From NCBI GenBank assembly GCA_031268125.1, contig JAIRXT010000001.1, positions 1 to 12,075 of the forward strand: DNA of 12,075 nt, given 5' to 3'. This stretch comes from Treponema sp. Its GTDB lineage: Bacteria; Spirochaetota; Spirochaetia; Treponematales; Breznakiellaceae. Positions 5,768 to 11,914 of this stretch are shown here, piece by piece. A model generated the notes under the pieces. That model was not told where the DNA came from. It saw only the letters and a program-made list of their open reading frames with translations, and searched no databases. Made by a program: the position numbers and the translations under genes. Within the stretch, counting starts at the first letter, position 1. The number at the start of each line of letters is the position of its first letter.

Positions 5768-7078
5768 ATGCAATTCCGGTCAACCCAATCCCAGGATCCG
5801 CTGGTTTCTTTCAAGGATGTGGTGTTACGCTGCCTGCCTCCGGACGGGGGGCTCTATGTACCTGCTCAGACGGTGGATATGCGTCAATTTTTTCTCCACA
5901 TGGATGCAAAAACCACCTATCCAGAACTGGTCGCTACAATGGCCCCTACCCTGCTGCAGGGAGAACTTAACCCCTTTTCCGCCAACCGGGTGGTAGAAAG
6001 CGCTTTTGACTTTGAACCAGAGCTAAAAAAACTGAACGATAAGATCTCTCTGCTTACCCTGTACCACGGCCCTACGGGGGTTTTTAAGGACTTTGGCATT
6101 GCCTTCCTGGCGGCGGTTTTGGAGGAATTTCTCAAAAATTCCGGGCCCGCCATGATCCTCTCCGCCAGCCGGGGAAACATGGGGGTCAGCCTGGCCCACG
6201 CCTTCCGGGGCCGGAAGGGAATCACCGCCGTCATTTTGTATCCTTCCGGACCCATCCGGGGGCTGGACAGCTCGACCTTCGTAACCAACGGGGGGAATAT
6301 CATCCCCATCCAGATAACCGGGACCTTTGACGACTGCCAGCGGCTCATTGTAGAAGCCATCAACGACCGCCCCTTTGCCGAGCGCTACGGAGTTACCAGC
6401 GCCAACGCCCTCAACCTGGGGCGGCTTTTGCCCCAGTGTTTTTATTATTTCTACGCCTTCGTGAAGCTCAAAGATACCCTACAGGGGGATCTGGTCTTCA
6501 GCGTACCCTGCGGCAACTTTGGGAATCTTATCGCCGGACTTTACGCCTGGAAATTCGGCATGCCCGTCAACGGTTACCTTGCCGCCATGAACGTCAACGA
6601 CGCCTTTGGCGATTTTATCCGGGGCAGGCAGTTTGTTCCCCGGCCCGTGGTGCCCACTAACTCTCCCTCCCTTGATGTAAGCTTCCCCAGCAATTACGAC
6701 AGGCTGGCGGCTTTTTACGATGAATCTCCTGCGGTAATGCGGAACATGGTATACCCCGCTTCCATTGGGGATGAGCGGACCTTTATTACAATCAACAAAG
6801 TATACCGGGAATACGGGATACTTTTGGACCCCCACAGCGCCGTAGCCTTTGCCGCCGCCGAGGACCTTGCGGCCACCCAGGAATTTGCCGGCCAGGTGCA
6901 TACCGTAATTCTGGCCACAGGACACCCCGCCAAAAAGGCGGCCCTGGTATCCCGGGCCGTCGGCCGTGATATTGAAATTCCCCCCCGGCTTGCCCAGCTC
7001 CAACGGCATGTAGACCCCGTTGCCATTATTAAGCCCGAACTCGAAGCCCTGGAGGGGGCTATCGCAAGCTGTTTTTAA
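5768..7078 (+). CDS. thrC: Threonine synthase
   Basis: A 436-residue PLP-dependent enzyme converting O-phospho-L-homoserine to threonine. Residues 1-100 form the N-terminal region typical of the longer ThrC type (FRSTQSQDPLVSFKDVVLRC, then DGGLYVP). YHGPTGVFKDFG carries the PLP lysine, Lys107. VPCGNFGN at 247-253 matches the PLP-phosphate loop, and NLGRLLPQCFYYFYAF (216-231), DPHSAVA (354-360) and ATGHPAKK (383-390) are family landmarks. The usual TSGDTG motif reads SRGNMG (134-139) with one extra residue, so Asp and Thr are replaced by Asn and Met; this is unusual and could alter substrate use. AAGGA lies six bases before the ATG. Monocistronic: divergent from the SPOR operon and convergent with the ATPase gene. 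No thrA or thrB is nearby. Confidence 0.9.
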   Translation: MQFRSTQSQDPLVSFKDVVLRCLPPDGGLYVPAQTVDMRQFFLHMDAKTTYPELVATMAPTLLQGELNPFSANRVVESAFDFEPELKKLNDKISLLTLYHGPTGVFKDFGIAFLAAVLEEFLKNSGPAMILSASRGNMGVSLAHAFRGRKGITAVILYPSGPIRGLDSSTFVTNGGNIIPIQITGTFDDCQRLIVEAINDRPFAERYGVTSANALNLGRLLPQCFYYFYAFVKLKDTLQGDLVFSVPCGNFGNLIAGLYAWKFGMPVNGYLAAMNVNDAFGDFIRGRQFVPRPVVPTNSPSLDVSFPSNYDRLAAFYDESPAVMRNMVYPASIGDERTFITINKVYREYGILLDPHSAVAFAAAEDLAATQEFAGQVHTVILATGHPAKKAALVSRAVGRDIEIPPRLAQLQRHVDPVAIIKPELEALEGAIASCF

Positions 7079-7102
7079 GCCGGACATAACAGCCTAAAAC
7101 CC

Positions 7103-7120
7103 CGGAATATCCGTTTTCTT
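7103..7120 (+). terminator. Weak terminator-like hairpin after thrC
   Basis: CGGA (7103-7106) and TCCG (7110-7113) form a 4-bp stem with a three-base loop, followed by TTTTCTT. It starts 25 nt past the thrC stop. The stem is short, so termination here is uncertain. Confidence 0.3.
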
Positions 7121-7136
7121 AATCTTGGGCGCATCT

Positions 7137-7155
7137 GGCCCTTCGCCGAAGGGCC
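7137..7155. other. GC-rich hairpin between convergent thrC and the ATPase gene
   Basis: GGCCCTTC (7137-7144) and GAAGGGCC (7148-7155) are perfect complements around a GCC loop, 9 nt after the ATPase stop in the minus direction. Neither side has a T-run. It may block convergent readthrough or mark a factor-dependent end. Confidence 0.5.
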
Positions 7156-7163
7156 GGACCGGG

Positions 7164-8600
7164 TTAGTCCCAGGGGAAGGGTTTCTCCCCGTTAAGCCAG
7201 TCCACAAACTGGGAGGCGGTGCGGGGGGAGCGGCCGTTGAACCACTGTTCCCAGCGCAGGGCGTTTTCCCGGAATTTTTCACCGGGGGTAAGGCCCCGCC
7301 GTTCCGCAATAAAACGGGCAATGTCCAGGTACTCTTCCCGGCTGGGGGCGTTAAAAAATACGGTAAGACCAAAGCGGTCCGAAAGGGAAAGCTGTTCCTG
7401 CATGGTGTCGAAGGATCTGTTGTCTCCGCTTCCCGGCGGGGCGGGCTGGTCCGTGCGGCGTTCCCGGACCAGGTGGCGGCGGTTACTGGTGGCGTAGATT
7501 ACGGTGTTCCGGGGCCGCTCCGCGGCGCTTCCTTCCAGCAGGGTTTTAAACCCGGTGAACGAATCATCAAGACCTTCAAAAGAAAGATCATCAATAAAAA
7601 TGACGAATTTAAGGCCCCGGGAGGCGGTGAATTCCAGAAGGGCGGGGAGTTCCGCCGCATCTTTACTGCGAAGTTCCACCAGCCGCAGGCCCCGGTCCAG
7701 ATATTCCCGGCATACCGCTTTGACGGTGGCGGATTTTCCGGTACCCCGGTCGCCGTAGAGCAGCAGGTTGTTTGCGGCCTTTCCTTCAAGAAAACCAAGG
7801 GTATTGCCGGTCACCAGGGACCTTTGGGCATCGTAGCCGGAAAGGTCCCGGAGCCTGAGAGGATCGGCGTTGAGTATGGGCCGCAGACCCCGGTCCCAGC
7901 GGAAAAAACCGCGGCGGCCCAGAATACCCGCCCCGTACCGCCGGATATATGCGGCAAAATCTTCCGGAGACCGGGTCTGGGGACCCGCGGGCCTTACCTT
8001 GCGGGCTTCTTCATGCCAGATGATCCGGGCCTCCGCCTCCAGCGCGGCGGCAGCGTCTTCCAGGCCGCAGGAGCGGAGGCAAAGGCCGATGGAAAAACCC
8101 AGGGCGGATATGTCAAACGCGGCGATCCGGTTCAGCCTGTCCAGGTCTCCTGCGGCAAGACCGGCCAAAAGGGACGGACCGCCGTTGGCTCCGGTTTCAT
8201 TTTCCGCGTTGATAATGCCCCGCTCCGCCGCCAGGGTAAAGGGGTTTTCATCACTGCAAAGAACACATTCCCACAGGCGGGAGAAGAAACTATGTCCGGT
8301 ATCACCATCCGGCGCCGGGGCAGCTCCCAGTTCCCGCATAAACGCCGCCCAGCGGCACAACAGGCCCTCCTGGGGAAACCTGCGGCCCGGATTTTTCCCG
8401 GGAGACGGCAAACGGAGCCTGGAACCGGCGGTCTTGGGAGAAAGGGCCGCCCATTCCTCCAGGAGCAGGCGGAAGGCCCGGAACAGGGGCTGTTTCCTGC
8501 AACTCCTGAACAACGTAAGCCCCGCCAAGTCAGCCAGAACGGAAAGCGCTGCCTGCCGGGTGGGGACAAGGCGGTCATCCCCGCGATCTTCCGCATTCAT
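7164..8600 (-). CDS. DUF815-family AAA+ ATP-binding protein
   Basis: 478 residues. The C-terminal part, from about 245, is a single AAA+ module of the DUF815 type: Walker A GDRGTGKS (283-290), Walker B FVIFIDDL (332-339), a sensor-1 stretch YATSNRRHL (369-377), the segment LSLSDRFG (404-411), and a sensor-2-like arginine in RSPRTASQFVDWL (457-469). The first 240 residues are helical and leucine/alanine-rich with no domain I recognise. The biochemical role of DUF815 proteins is not established; an ATP-driven chaperone or remodelling role is only analogy. The ATG at 8600 gives the longest frame without a strong ribosome binding site. It stands alone on the minus strand, divergent from recF and convergent with thrC. 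Confidence 0.82.
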   Translation of the reverse strand: MNAEDRGDDRLVPTRQAALSVLADLAGLTLFRSCRKQPLFRAFRLLLEEWAALSPKTAGSRLRLPSPGKNPGRRFPQEGLLCRWAAFMRELGAAPAPDGDTGHSFFSRLWECVLCSDENPFTLAAERGIINAENETGANGGPSLLAGLAAGDLDRLNRIAAFDISALGFSIGLCLRSCGLEDAAAALEAEARIIWHEEARKVRPAGPQTRSPEDFAAYIRRYGAGILGRRGFFRWDRGLRPILNADPLRLRDLSGYDAQRSLVTGNTLGFLEGKAANNLLLYGDRGTGKSATVKAVCREYLDRGLRLVELRSKDAAELPALLEFTASRGLKFVIFIDDLSFEGLDDSFTGFKTLLEGSAAERPRNTVIYATSNRRHLVRERRTDQPAPPGSGDNRSFDTMQEQLSLSDRFGLTVFFNAPSREEYLDIARFIAERRGLTPGEKFRENALRWEQWFNGRSPRTASQFVDWLNGEKPFPWD

Positions 8601-8647
8601 GTTATATCCACTCTAGCAAAATGAAGAACCCCGCCGCAATCATTAAA

Positions 8648-8777
8648 CAGCAATTCCGAATTCAAAATTCCAAATCCGAAAAGAGATGAGGCTGTTCCAA
8701 AACTACGGCAATTGCAGAAATGTATGCCGGAAGCAAGTTCCTGGCTTTCCTGCCGGCTGGAAAAATCCGGGGCCCCC
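8648..8777 (+). repeat. Relic of an Rpn-family gene 3' end and its downstream sequence
   Basis: Positions 8648-8685 read CAGCAATTCCGAATTC and on to AATCCGAAAAGAGATGA, closely parallel to the last codons of the Rpn gene fragment at the right edge (minus strand, 11956 down to 11913). Positions 8743-8777 then match 11869-11903 exactly, inverted, over 35 bp. Both pieces keep the same order, with a longer spacer here. Nothing upstream of 8648 looks like an Rpn body, so this appears to be a leftover 3' end or a repeat unit that travels with such genes. Confidence 0.65.
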
Positions 8778-8811
8778 AATGATTTTATAGGCGTCTTTTC
8801 CATCGAAAATT

Positions 8812-8849
8812 GAGCTTGTTCCAAAACTCGGTTAGTTTTGGACAAGCTC
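8812..8849 (+). repeat. Long near-perfect hairpin repeat upstream of recF
   Basis: GAGCTTGTTCCAAAACT (8812-8828) pairs with AGTTTTGGACAAGCTC (8834-8849), a 16-bp stem with one unpaired T and a five-base loop. A second copy of the left arm without a partner lies at 8688-8704. No T-run of terminator quality follows. Its TTGTTC...GGACAA pattern resembles the hairpin at 5626-5657, suggesting a dispersed REP-like element. Confidence 0.7.
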
Positions 8850-8887
8850 TTGTAAAAGTAAAATTGCTGAAAATTGCCGGGCGCCGG

Positions 8888-8916
8888 TTGATACATATCG
8901 GCCGGACGTATATCTT
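8888..8916 (+). promoter_or_regulatory. Candidate promoter for the recF operon
   Basis: TTGATA (8888-8893) and TATCTT (8911-8916) are 17 nt apart, a good sigma-70-type match. Transcription would begin near 8923, only about 10 nt before the TTG proposed as the recF start, so the message would be almost leaderless. Confidence 0.4.
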
Positions 8917-8932
8917 GGAACCGGGCGCAATT

Positions 8933-10072
8933 TTGATTTTTTATTCCCTTAACACTACTTTTTTTCGCAATCTGGCCGATGAAGAACGGCGCATTAACGG
9001 GAAGGATGTTTTTTTGGTCGGGGAAAACGGGCAGGGAAAGACCAATTTTCTGGAGGCCCTGTATTTTGCCGCCTTTGGTTCCTCGTTCCGGGGCTCCAGG
9101 GATACGGAACTGGCCAGGACCGGGGAGAAAAACTATTCGGTCCGGGTAAAAATCGGCCCGGCCGGCGGGGATAACGCAGATCCGCTCTGCCGCGAAGTTC
9201 ATATTAAGTACGAAAAAGACAAAAAAACGGTTTTGCTGGACGGAAAACGGGTGGAGGACCGCCGGGACCTGCTTTCCGTGGTCCCCTGCGTGGTATTTTG
9301 CCACGAGGATATGGAATTTGTGGCCGGAAGCCCCGAGCGCCGGCGATGGTTTTTTGATCAGAGTTTGTCCCTGTGCGATGGTCTGTACCTGGAGGATCTA
9401 AGAAATTACCGCAAAATTTTAAAATCCAGGAATGCGGTCCTCCGGGAGGGGGGCGGGCGGGTTTCCGCAAAGGTTCTGGATGCCCTGGAGCCGCAGATGC
9501 TCAGTTACGGTCTTAAATTGATGGAGCAGCGGGAAAAGGCGGTGGAGCTGTTTTCAAATCTTTTTGGGCCCCTGTACCGGGAGGTCTCCGGGATTGACGG
9601 TATTACCATCCGCTACATTCCCTCATGGAAGTTCCGTACCACGGACGCGGGGGCGGCCTTTCTTGCGGAACGGAGGGAAGCCGATAGTTCCGCGGGGGTA
9701 AGTCTTTCCGGGCCCCACCGGGATCGCTATGTTTTTTACCGCGGAACGGGGGAATTTGCGGCAAAGGCTTCTACCGGACAGCGGCGGCTTTTGGCCCTGC
9801 TGCTGCGGGCGGCCCAGGCCCGGCGCTTTTCCGGCATTACCGGGAAAAACCCCGTTTTACTTCTGGACGATGTGCTTTTGGAAATGGACGGGGAAAAACG
9901 GCGGCGTTTTCTTGCGGTGATGCCGGCCTATGATCAGGCTTTTTATACCTTTCTCCCGGAGGAACCCTACTCCCATTATACCCGGAACTCCGGCGGGGAC
10001 CGGGGGGCGGAGACTCTGGTATACTGTGTAGAAAACGGTACGTTACGGGAGAAAGATGAAACGGGCGGGTGA
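8933..10072 (+). CDS. recF: DNA replication and repair protein RecF
   Basis: 379 residues from the chosen TTG, close to usual RecF size. RecF is an SMC/ABC-type ATPase that helps load RecA at gapped DNA with RecO and RecR. Walker A is GENGQGKT (30-37), the signature motif is in ASTGQRRLLALLLRA (279-293), and Walker B is PVLLLDDVLLEMD (307-319). SGPHRDRY (259-266) stands where SGPHRDD is common. The frame is open back to 8810, but residues before 8933 do not resemble RecF and include the hairpin at 8812-8849. The TTG at 8933 gives the expected opening FYSLNTTFFRNLAD; no clear ribosome binding site precedes it, so the exact start is uncertain by a few codons. It overlaps the downstream gene by 17 nt. 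dnaN is not upstream. Confidence 0.9.
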   Translation: MIFYSLNTTFFRNLADEERRINGKDVFLVGENGQGKTNFLEALYFAAFGSSFRGSRDTELARTGEKNYSVRVKIGPAGGDNADPLCREVHIKYEKDKKTVLLDGKRVEDRRDLLSVVPCVVFCHEDMEFVAGSPERRRWFFDQSLSLCDGLYLEDLRNYRKILKSRNAVLREGGGRVSAKVLDALEPQMLSYGLKLMEQREKAVELFSNLFGPLYREVSGIDGITIRYIPSWKFRTTDAGAAFLAERREADSSAGVSLSGPHRDRYVFYRGTGEFAAKASTGQRRLLALLLRAAQARRFSGITGKNPVLLLDDVLLEMDGEKRRRFLAVMPAYDQAFYTFLPEEPYSHYTRNSGGDRGAETLVYCVENGTLREKDETGG

Positions 10073-10583
10073 GTATTTAGCGGCTATTATTGACGCGGAT
10101 CTTTTCAAAAAAGCCAGGGCCTATTCGGGGTTTTTTTCATCCTGGGAGCGGATATGCCAGGACTGCGGTATAGCCGCCGCCGCGGGCCATTCCCGGATTC
10201 GGGAACTGGAAAAGGGAATATTGGTGGTGGAAGCGGACCACCCCGGCTGGATTCAAATATTACAAACCAAGGCTCCGTGGATTTTGGGCTGCGCCCGGCG
10301 GTACACCCCCGAACTGGATATCCGGGGTATCTCCCTTACCCGGAGCAGGAGCGGGGCCCCGGAAAAGCCTTCACAATCCGTTCCCCGGGTAGATTCCGGG
10401 CCGGAATCTGCCCCGGAAGCCCGCATTGAATCTAAAAAAGAATCCGGGGGGAACGGCCGGGGGTCCTGGGAGCGCATAGAAGACAAGGCTTTTAAGGATT
10501 CCCTAAAACGCCTGGAACAGGGCATTAAGGAGCGGGAAAAGTCCGGTCCACAGGGTCCCGGAAAACCAGGGAGGAAGAAGTGA
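10056..10583 (+). CDS. DciA-like protein (DUF721)
   Basis: 175 residues. Residues 22-92 fit the DUF721/DciA fold: a Trp-containing helix (FFSSWERIC), the IAAAAGHSRIREL segment, and ILVVEADHPGWIQILQTKAP, which matches the family pattern of value-added beta strands followed by a W-x-x-x-L helix. DciA is known as the helicase operator that helps load replicative DnaB in bacteria lacking DnaC or DnaI. Residues 95-175 are polar, rich in Ser, Gly, Pro, Lys and Glu, and probably disordered. Start supported by GGGAG five bases ahead. It begins within recF (17-nt overlap) and shares four bases with the next gene, so all three are likely translated as a coupled unit. The recF-DUF721 neighbourhood is known in other spirochaetes. 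Confidence 0.82.
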   Translation: MKRAGEYLAAIIDADLFKKARAYSGFFSSWERICQDCGIAAAAGHSRIRELEKGILVVEADHPGWIQILQTKAPWILGCARRYTPELDIRGISLTRSRSGAPEKPSQSVPRVDSGPESAPEARIESKKESGGNGRGSWERIEDKAFKDSLKRLEQGIKEREKSGPQGPGKPGRKK

Positions 10584-11605
10584 TTGCCCCGGAATCTTCC
10601 CCCTATTCGCCCTGCGTCCTCTGCCCCCGGCGTTGTTCGGTAAACCGCCTGGCCGGGGCCGGGGGCCGCTGCGGGGAATCCGCCGCCCTGCGGCTGGCTT
10701 CGGCATCGATTCACCGGGGGGAGGAACCGCCCATCGGCGGGGGAGGCGGTTCGGGGGCCGTCTTTGTAACCGGCTGTAACCTGGGCTGCGGTTTCTGCCA
10801 GAACTACCAGATTTCCCGGGACGGCATGGGGCGGACGGTAGGCCCCGGCGAATTTATTGCCATCATGCTGGCCCTTCAGGACAGGGGGGCGGAAAACATC
10901 AATATCGTTACGGGGACCCATGCCGCCGCCGTCATTGCCTGCGGCCTGGACCTGGCCAGGGACAGGGGGTTAAAAATCCCGGTACTGTGGAATTCATCGG
11001 CCTATGAAGACGATGCGGTGCTGGACCTGCTGCGGGACCGGGCAGATGTGTATCTGCCGGATCTGAAAACCCTGGACCCCCGTCTGGGAACCCGGTTCTT
11101 TGGGGCGGACGATTATCCCCGCGTCGCATCGGCGGCGATTCTGCGGATGCTGGATTTCCGGCCTGAACTACGCTGGAAAGATTCGGCGGATTCCCCGAAC
11201 CGGGGAGCCCCCGCCGAAGGTTCTGTTCTGGCACAGGGGGTGATTATCCGGCATCTTATTATTCCGGGATATTTGGAATCCACCCGGCAGGTTATCGAGT
11301 GGTTTCACCGTCATGCCCAGGGCAGGGCCCTGCTTTCCCTGATGACCCAGTATACCCACTGCGCGGGGGGAAGGGGCGAAAAGAGTCTCTCCGGTGCGGC
11401 GCCCCAGCGTTACCTGAACCGGGCGGAATACGAGCGGGTAATGGAATGGCTGACGGAGTACGGCATCGAAGACGGCTTTTATCAGGAACCGGCGCCGGGC
11501 CAGGACTGGCTGCCCAATTTTAACCGGACAAATCCATTTTCTTCCCGCCTCTCCCTGCCCGTATGGCACTGGACCGTTCCGGCCCCGGACAAAATAGACC
11601 CATAG
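10580..11605 (+). CDS. PflX-like radical SAM protein (COG1313)
   Basis: 341 residues. The N-terminus has a four-cysteine motif, CVLCPRRC (Cys12, 15, 19) then Cys31 in GGRCGE, typical of PflX/COG1313 proteins. The radical SAM cluster motif CxxxCxxC is in VTGCNLGCGFCQNYQIS (Cys66, 70, 73). SAM-binding and barrel landmarks follow: NINIVTGTHAA (106-116), YLPDLKTLDP (158-167) and IIRHLIIPGYLEST (222-235). The substrate of this family is not established; the pyruvate-formate-lyase activase label comes from similarity only. The start is the GTG in GTGA that overlaps the DciA-like gene's stop by four bases, with GGGAGG just upstream. Last gene of the recF operon; its link to replication genes is probably positional. 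Confidence 0.85.
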   Translation: MIAPESSPYSPCVLCPRRCSVNRLAGAGGRCGESAALRLASASIHRGEEPPIGGGGGSGAVFVTGCNLGCGFCQNYQISRDGMGRTVGPGEFIAIMLALQDRGAENINIVTGTHAAAVIACGLDLARDRGLKIPVLWNSSAYEDDAVLDLLRDRADVYLPDLKTLDPRLGTRFFGADDYPRVASAAILRMLDFRPELRWKDSADSPNRGAPAEGSVLAQGVIIRHLIIPGYLESTRQVIEWFHRHAQGRALLSLMTQYTHCAGGRGEKSLSGAAPQRYLNRAEYERVMEWLTEYGIEDGFYQEPAPGQDWLPNFNRTNPFSSRLSLPVWHWTVPAPDKIDP

Positions 11606-11677
11606 GATTTTTTGGGGGCGCAAAAAGTCAAGCCTTTTTCAGTTTTGTGCAGCAATTCCAAATTCAAAAAAAATGAC

Positions 11678-11753
11678 GGTTCAACCTAAAAATGGTCAAA
11701 GGTACCAGCAGCAGTATAAAACCGTACCGGCAGCCATTTGACCATTTTTTTAC
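11678..11753 (+). repeat. Terminator-shaped intergenic repeat, copy B
   Basis: AAAAATGGTCAAA (11688-11700) and TTTGACCATTTTT (11737-11749) are perfect 13-bp arms; an inner GGTAC/GTACC pair (11701-11705 and 11724-11728) extends the structure, and seven Ts (11745-11751) end it. It lies 72 nt after the radical SAM stop codon and would work as a terminator of the recF operon. It matches copy A near the left edge over 22 nt on the outer side of one arm, with the same polarity relative to the upstream gene but a different, shorter centre. Confidence 0.7.
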
Positions 11754-11816
11754 CTTGAAGAACCCTCGGCATAAGGTAATTCATGATGGGGATACCGGCG
11801 AAAAGAGCGGCGAAAC

Positions 11817-11849
11817 AAGCTGGAGGGGTCCAGTTTCGCGAAAGCGAAA
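11817..11849 (+). ncRNA. Tandem tetraloop hairpins, possible part of a structured RNA
   Basis: CTGGA-GGGG-TCCAG (11820-11833, extendable by AAG/TTT) is directly followed by TTTCGC-GAAA-GCGAAA (11834-11849), a perfect 6-bp stem with a GNRA tetraloop. Together with the two terminator-like hairpins downstream they form a row of four compact stems ending in U-tracts, as in small structured RNAs. No convincing promoter was found just upstream, and no known RNA family was recognised, so this is a candidate only. Confidence 0.3.
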
Positions 11850-11860
11850 AGTGGAAAGAA

Positions 11861-11885
11861 TCTGGGGCGGGGGCCCCGGATTTTT
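11861..11885 (+). terminator. Intrinsic terminator (first of two)
   Basis: TCTGGGGC (11861-11868) pairs with GCCCCGGA (11873-11880) around a GGGG loop (eight pairs, one G-U), followed at once by TTTTT (11881-11885). This is a strong plus-strand intrinsic terminator shape. What it ends is unclear: readthrough from the recF operon or a short RNA starting after 11753. Confidence 0.6.
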
Positions 11886-11903
11886 CCAGCCGGCAGGAAA
11901 GCC
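11869..11903 (-). repeat. 35-bp block duplicated in inverted orientation at 8743-8777
   Basis: All 35 bases are identical to the complement of 8743-8777. The block includes the GGGGCCCC core and the CCAGCCGGCAGGAAAGCC stretch. In both places it sits downstream of an Rpn-type C-terminal tail, 10 nt past the stop here and 57 nt past the corresponding stop there. Confidence 0.8.
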
Positions 11904-11914
11904 GGTGATTTTTT
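11889..11914 (+). terminator. Intrinsic terminator-like hairpin (second of two)
   Basis: GCCGGC (11889-11894) pairs with GCCGGT (11901-11906) around AGGAAA, followed by GATTTTTT. It lies within 8 nt of the previous terminator and just 3' of the convergent Rpn gene. It would protect that gene from plus-strand readthrough. The bases up to 11903 belong to the duplicated 35-bp block. Confidence 0.5.

Larger units (their letters stand above)
8601..8932. other. 332-nt intergenic region between the ATPase gene and recF
   Basis: No gene is supported. From left to right it holds an Rpn-tail-like segment (8648-8685), a half copy of a hairpin arm (8688-8704, 15 of 17 bases like 8812-8828), a 35-bp block duplicated at 11869-11903 in inverted orientation (8743-8777), a long hairpin (8812-8849) and a good promoter for recF (8888-8916). 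An open frame in phase with recF runs through the hairpin from a TTG at 8810, but its translation does not resemble RecF. Confidence 0.6.
11606..11912. other. Intergenic region with a terminator-shaped repeat and a row of hairpins
   Basis: No protein gene is supported in 307 nt. A CAGCAATTCCAAATTC segment (11650-11665) resembles the Rpn 3' tail. Repeat copy B (11678-11753) follows the radical SAM gene, then about 65 nt without evident structure, then four hairpins at 11817-11906. The last two are followed by T-runs on the plus strand. Confidence 0.6.

Noticed and set aside
7125..8624. Plus-strand open frame of 499 codons
   Set aside because: It is antisense to the DUF815 ATPase, whose Walker motifs are clear, and the translation is low-complexity Gly/Pro/Arg-rich with no domain.
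8621..8689. 22-codon frame starting ATG at 8621 and ending in the Rpn-like tail
   Set aside because: No ribosome binding site is seen, and the upstream part does not resemble any Rpn protein; the similarity starts only at 8648.
8810..8932. N-terminal extension of RecF from TTG at 8810
   Set aside because: The extra 41 residues do not resemble RecF, they are encoded by a hairpin repeat, and the recF promoter candidate lies inside.
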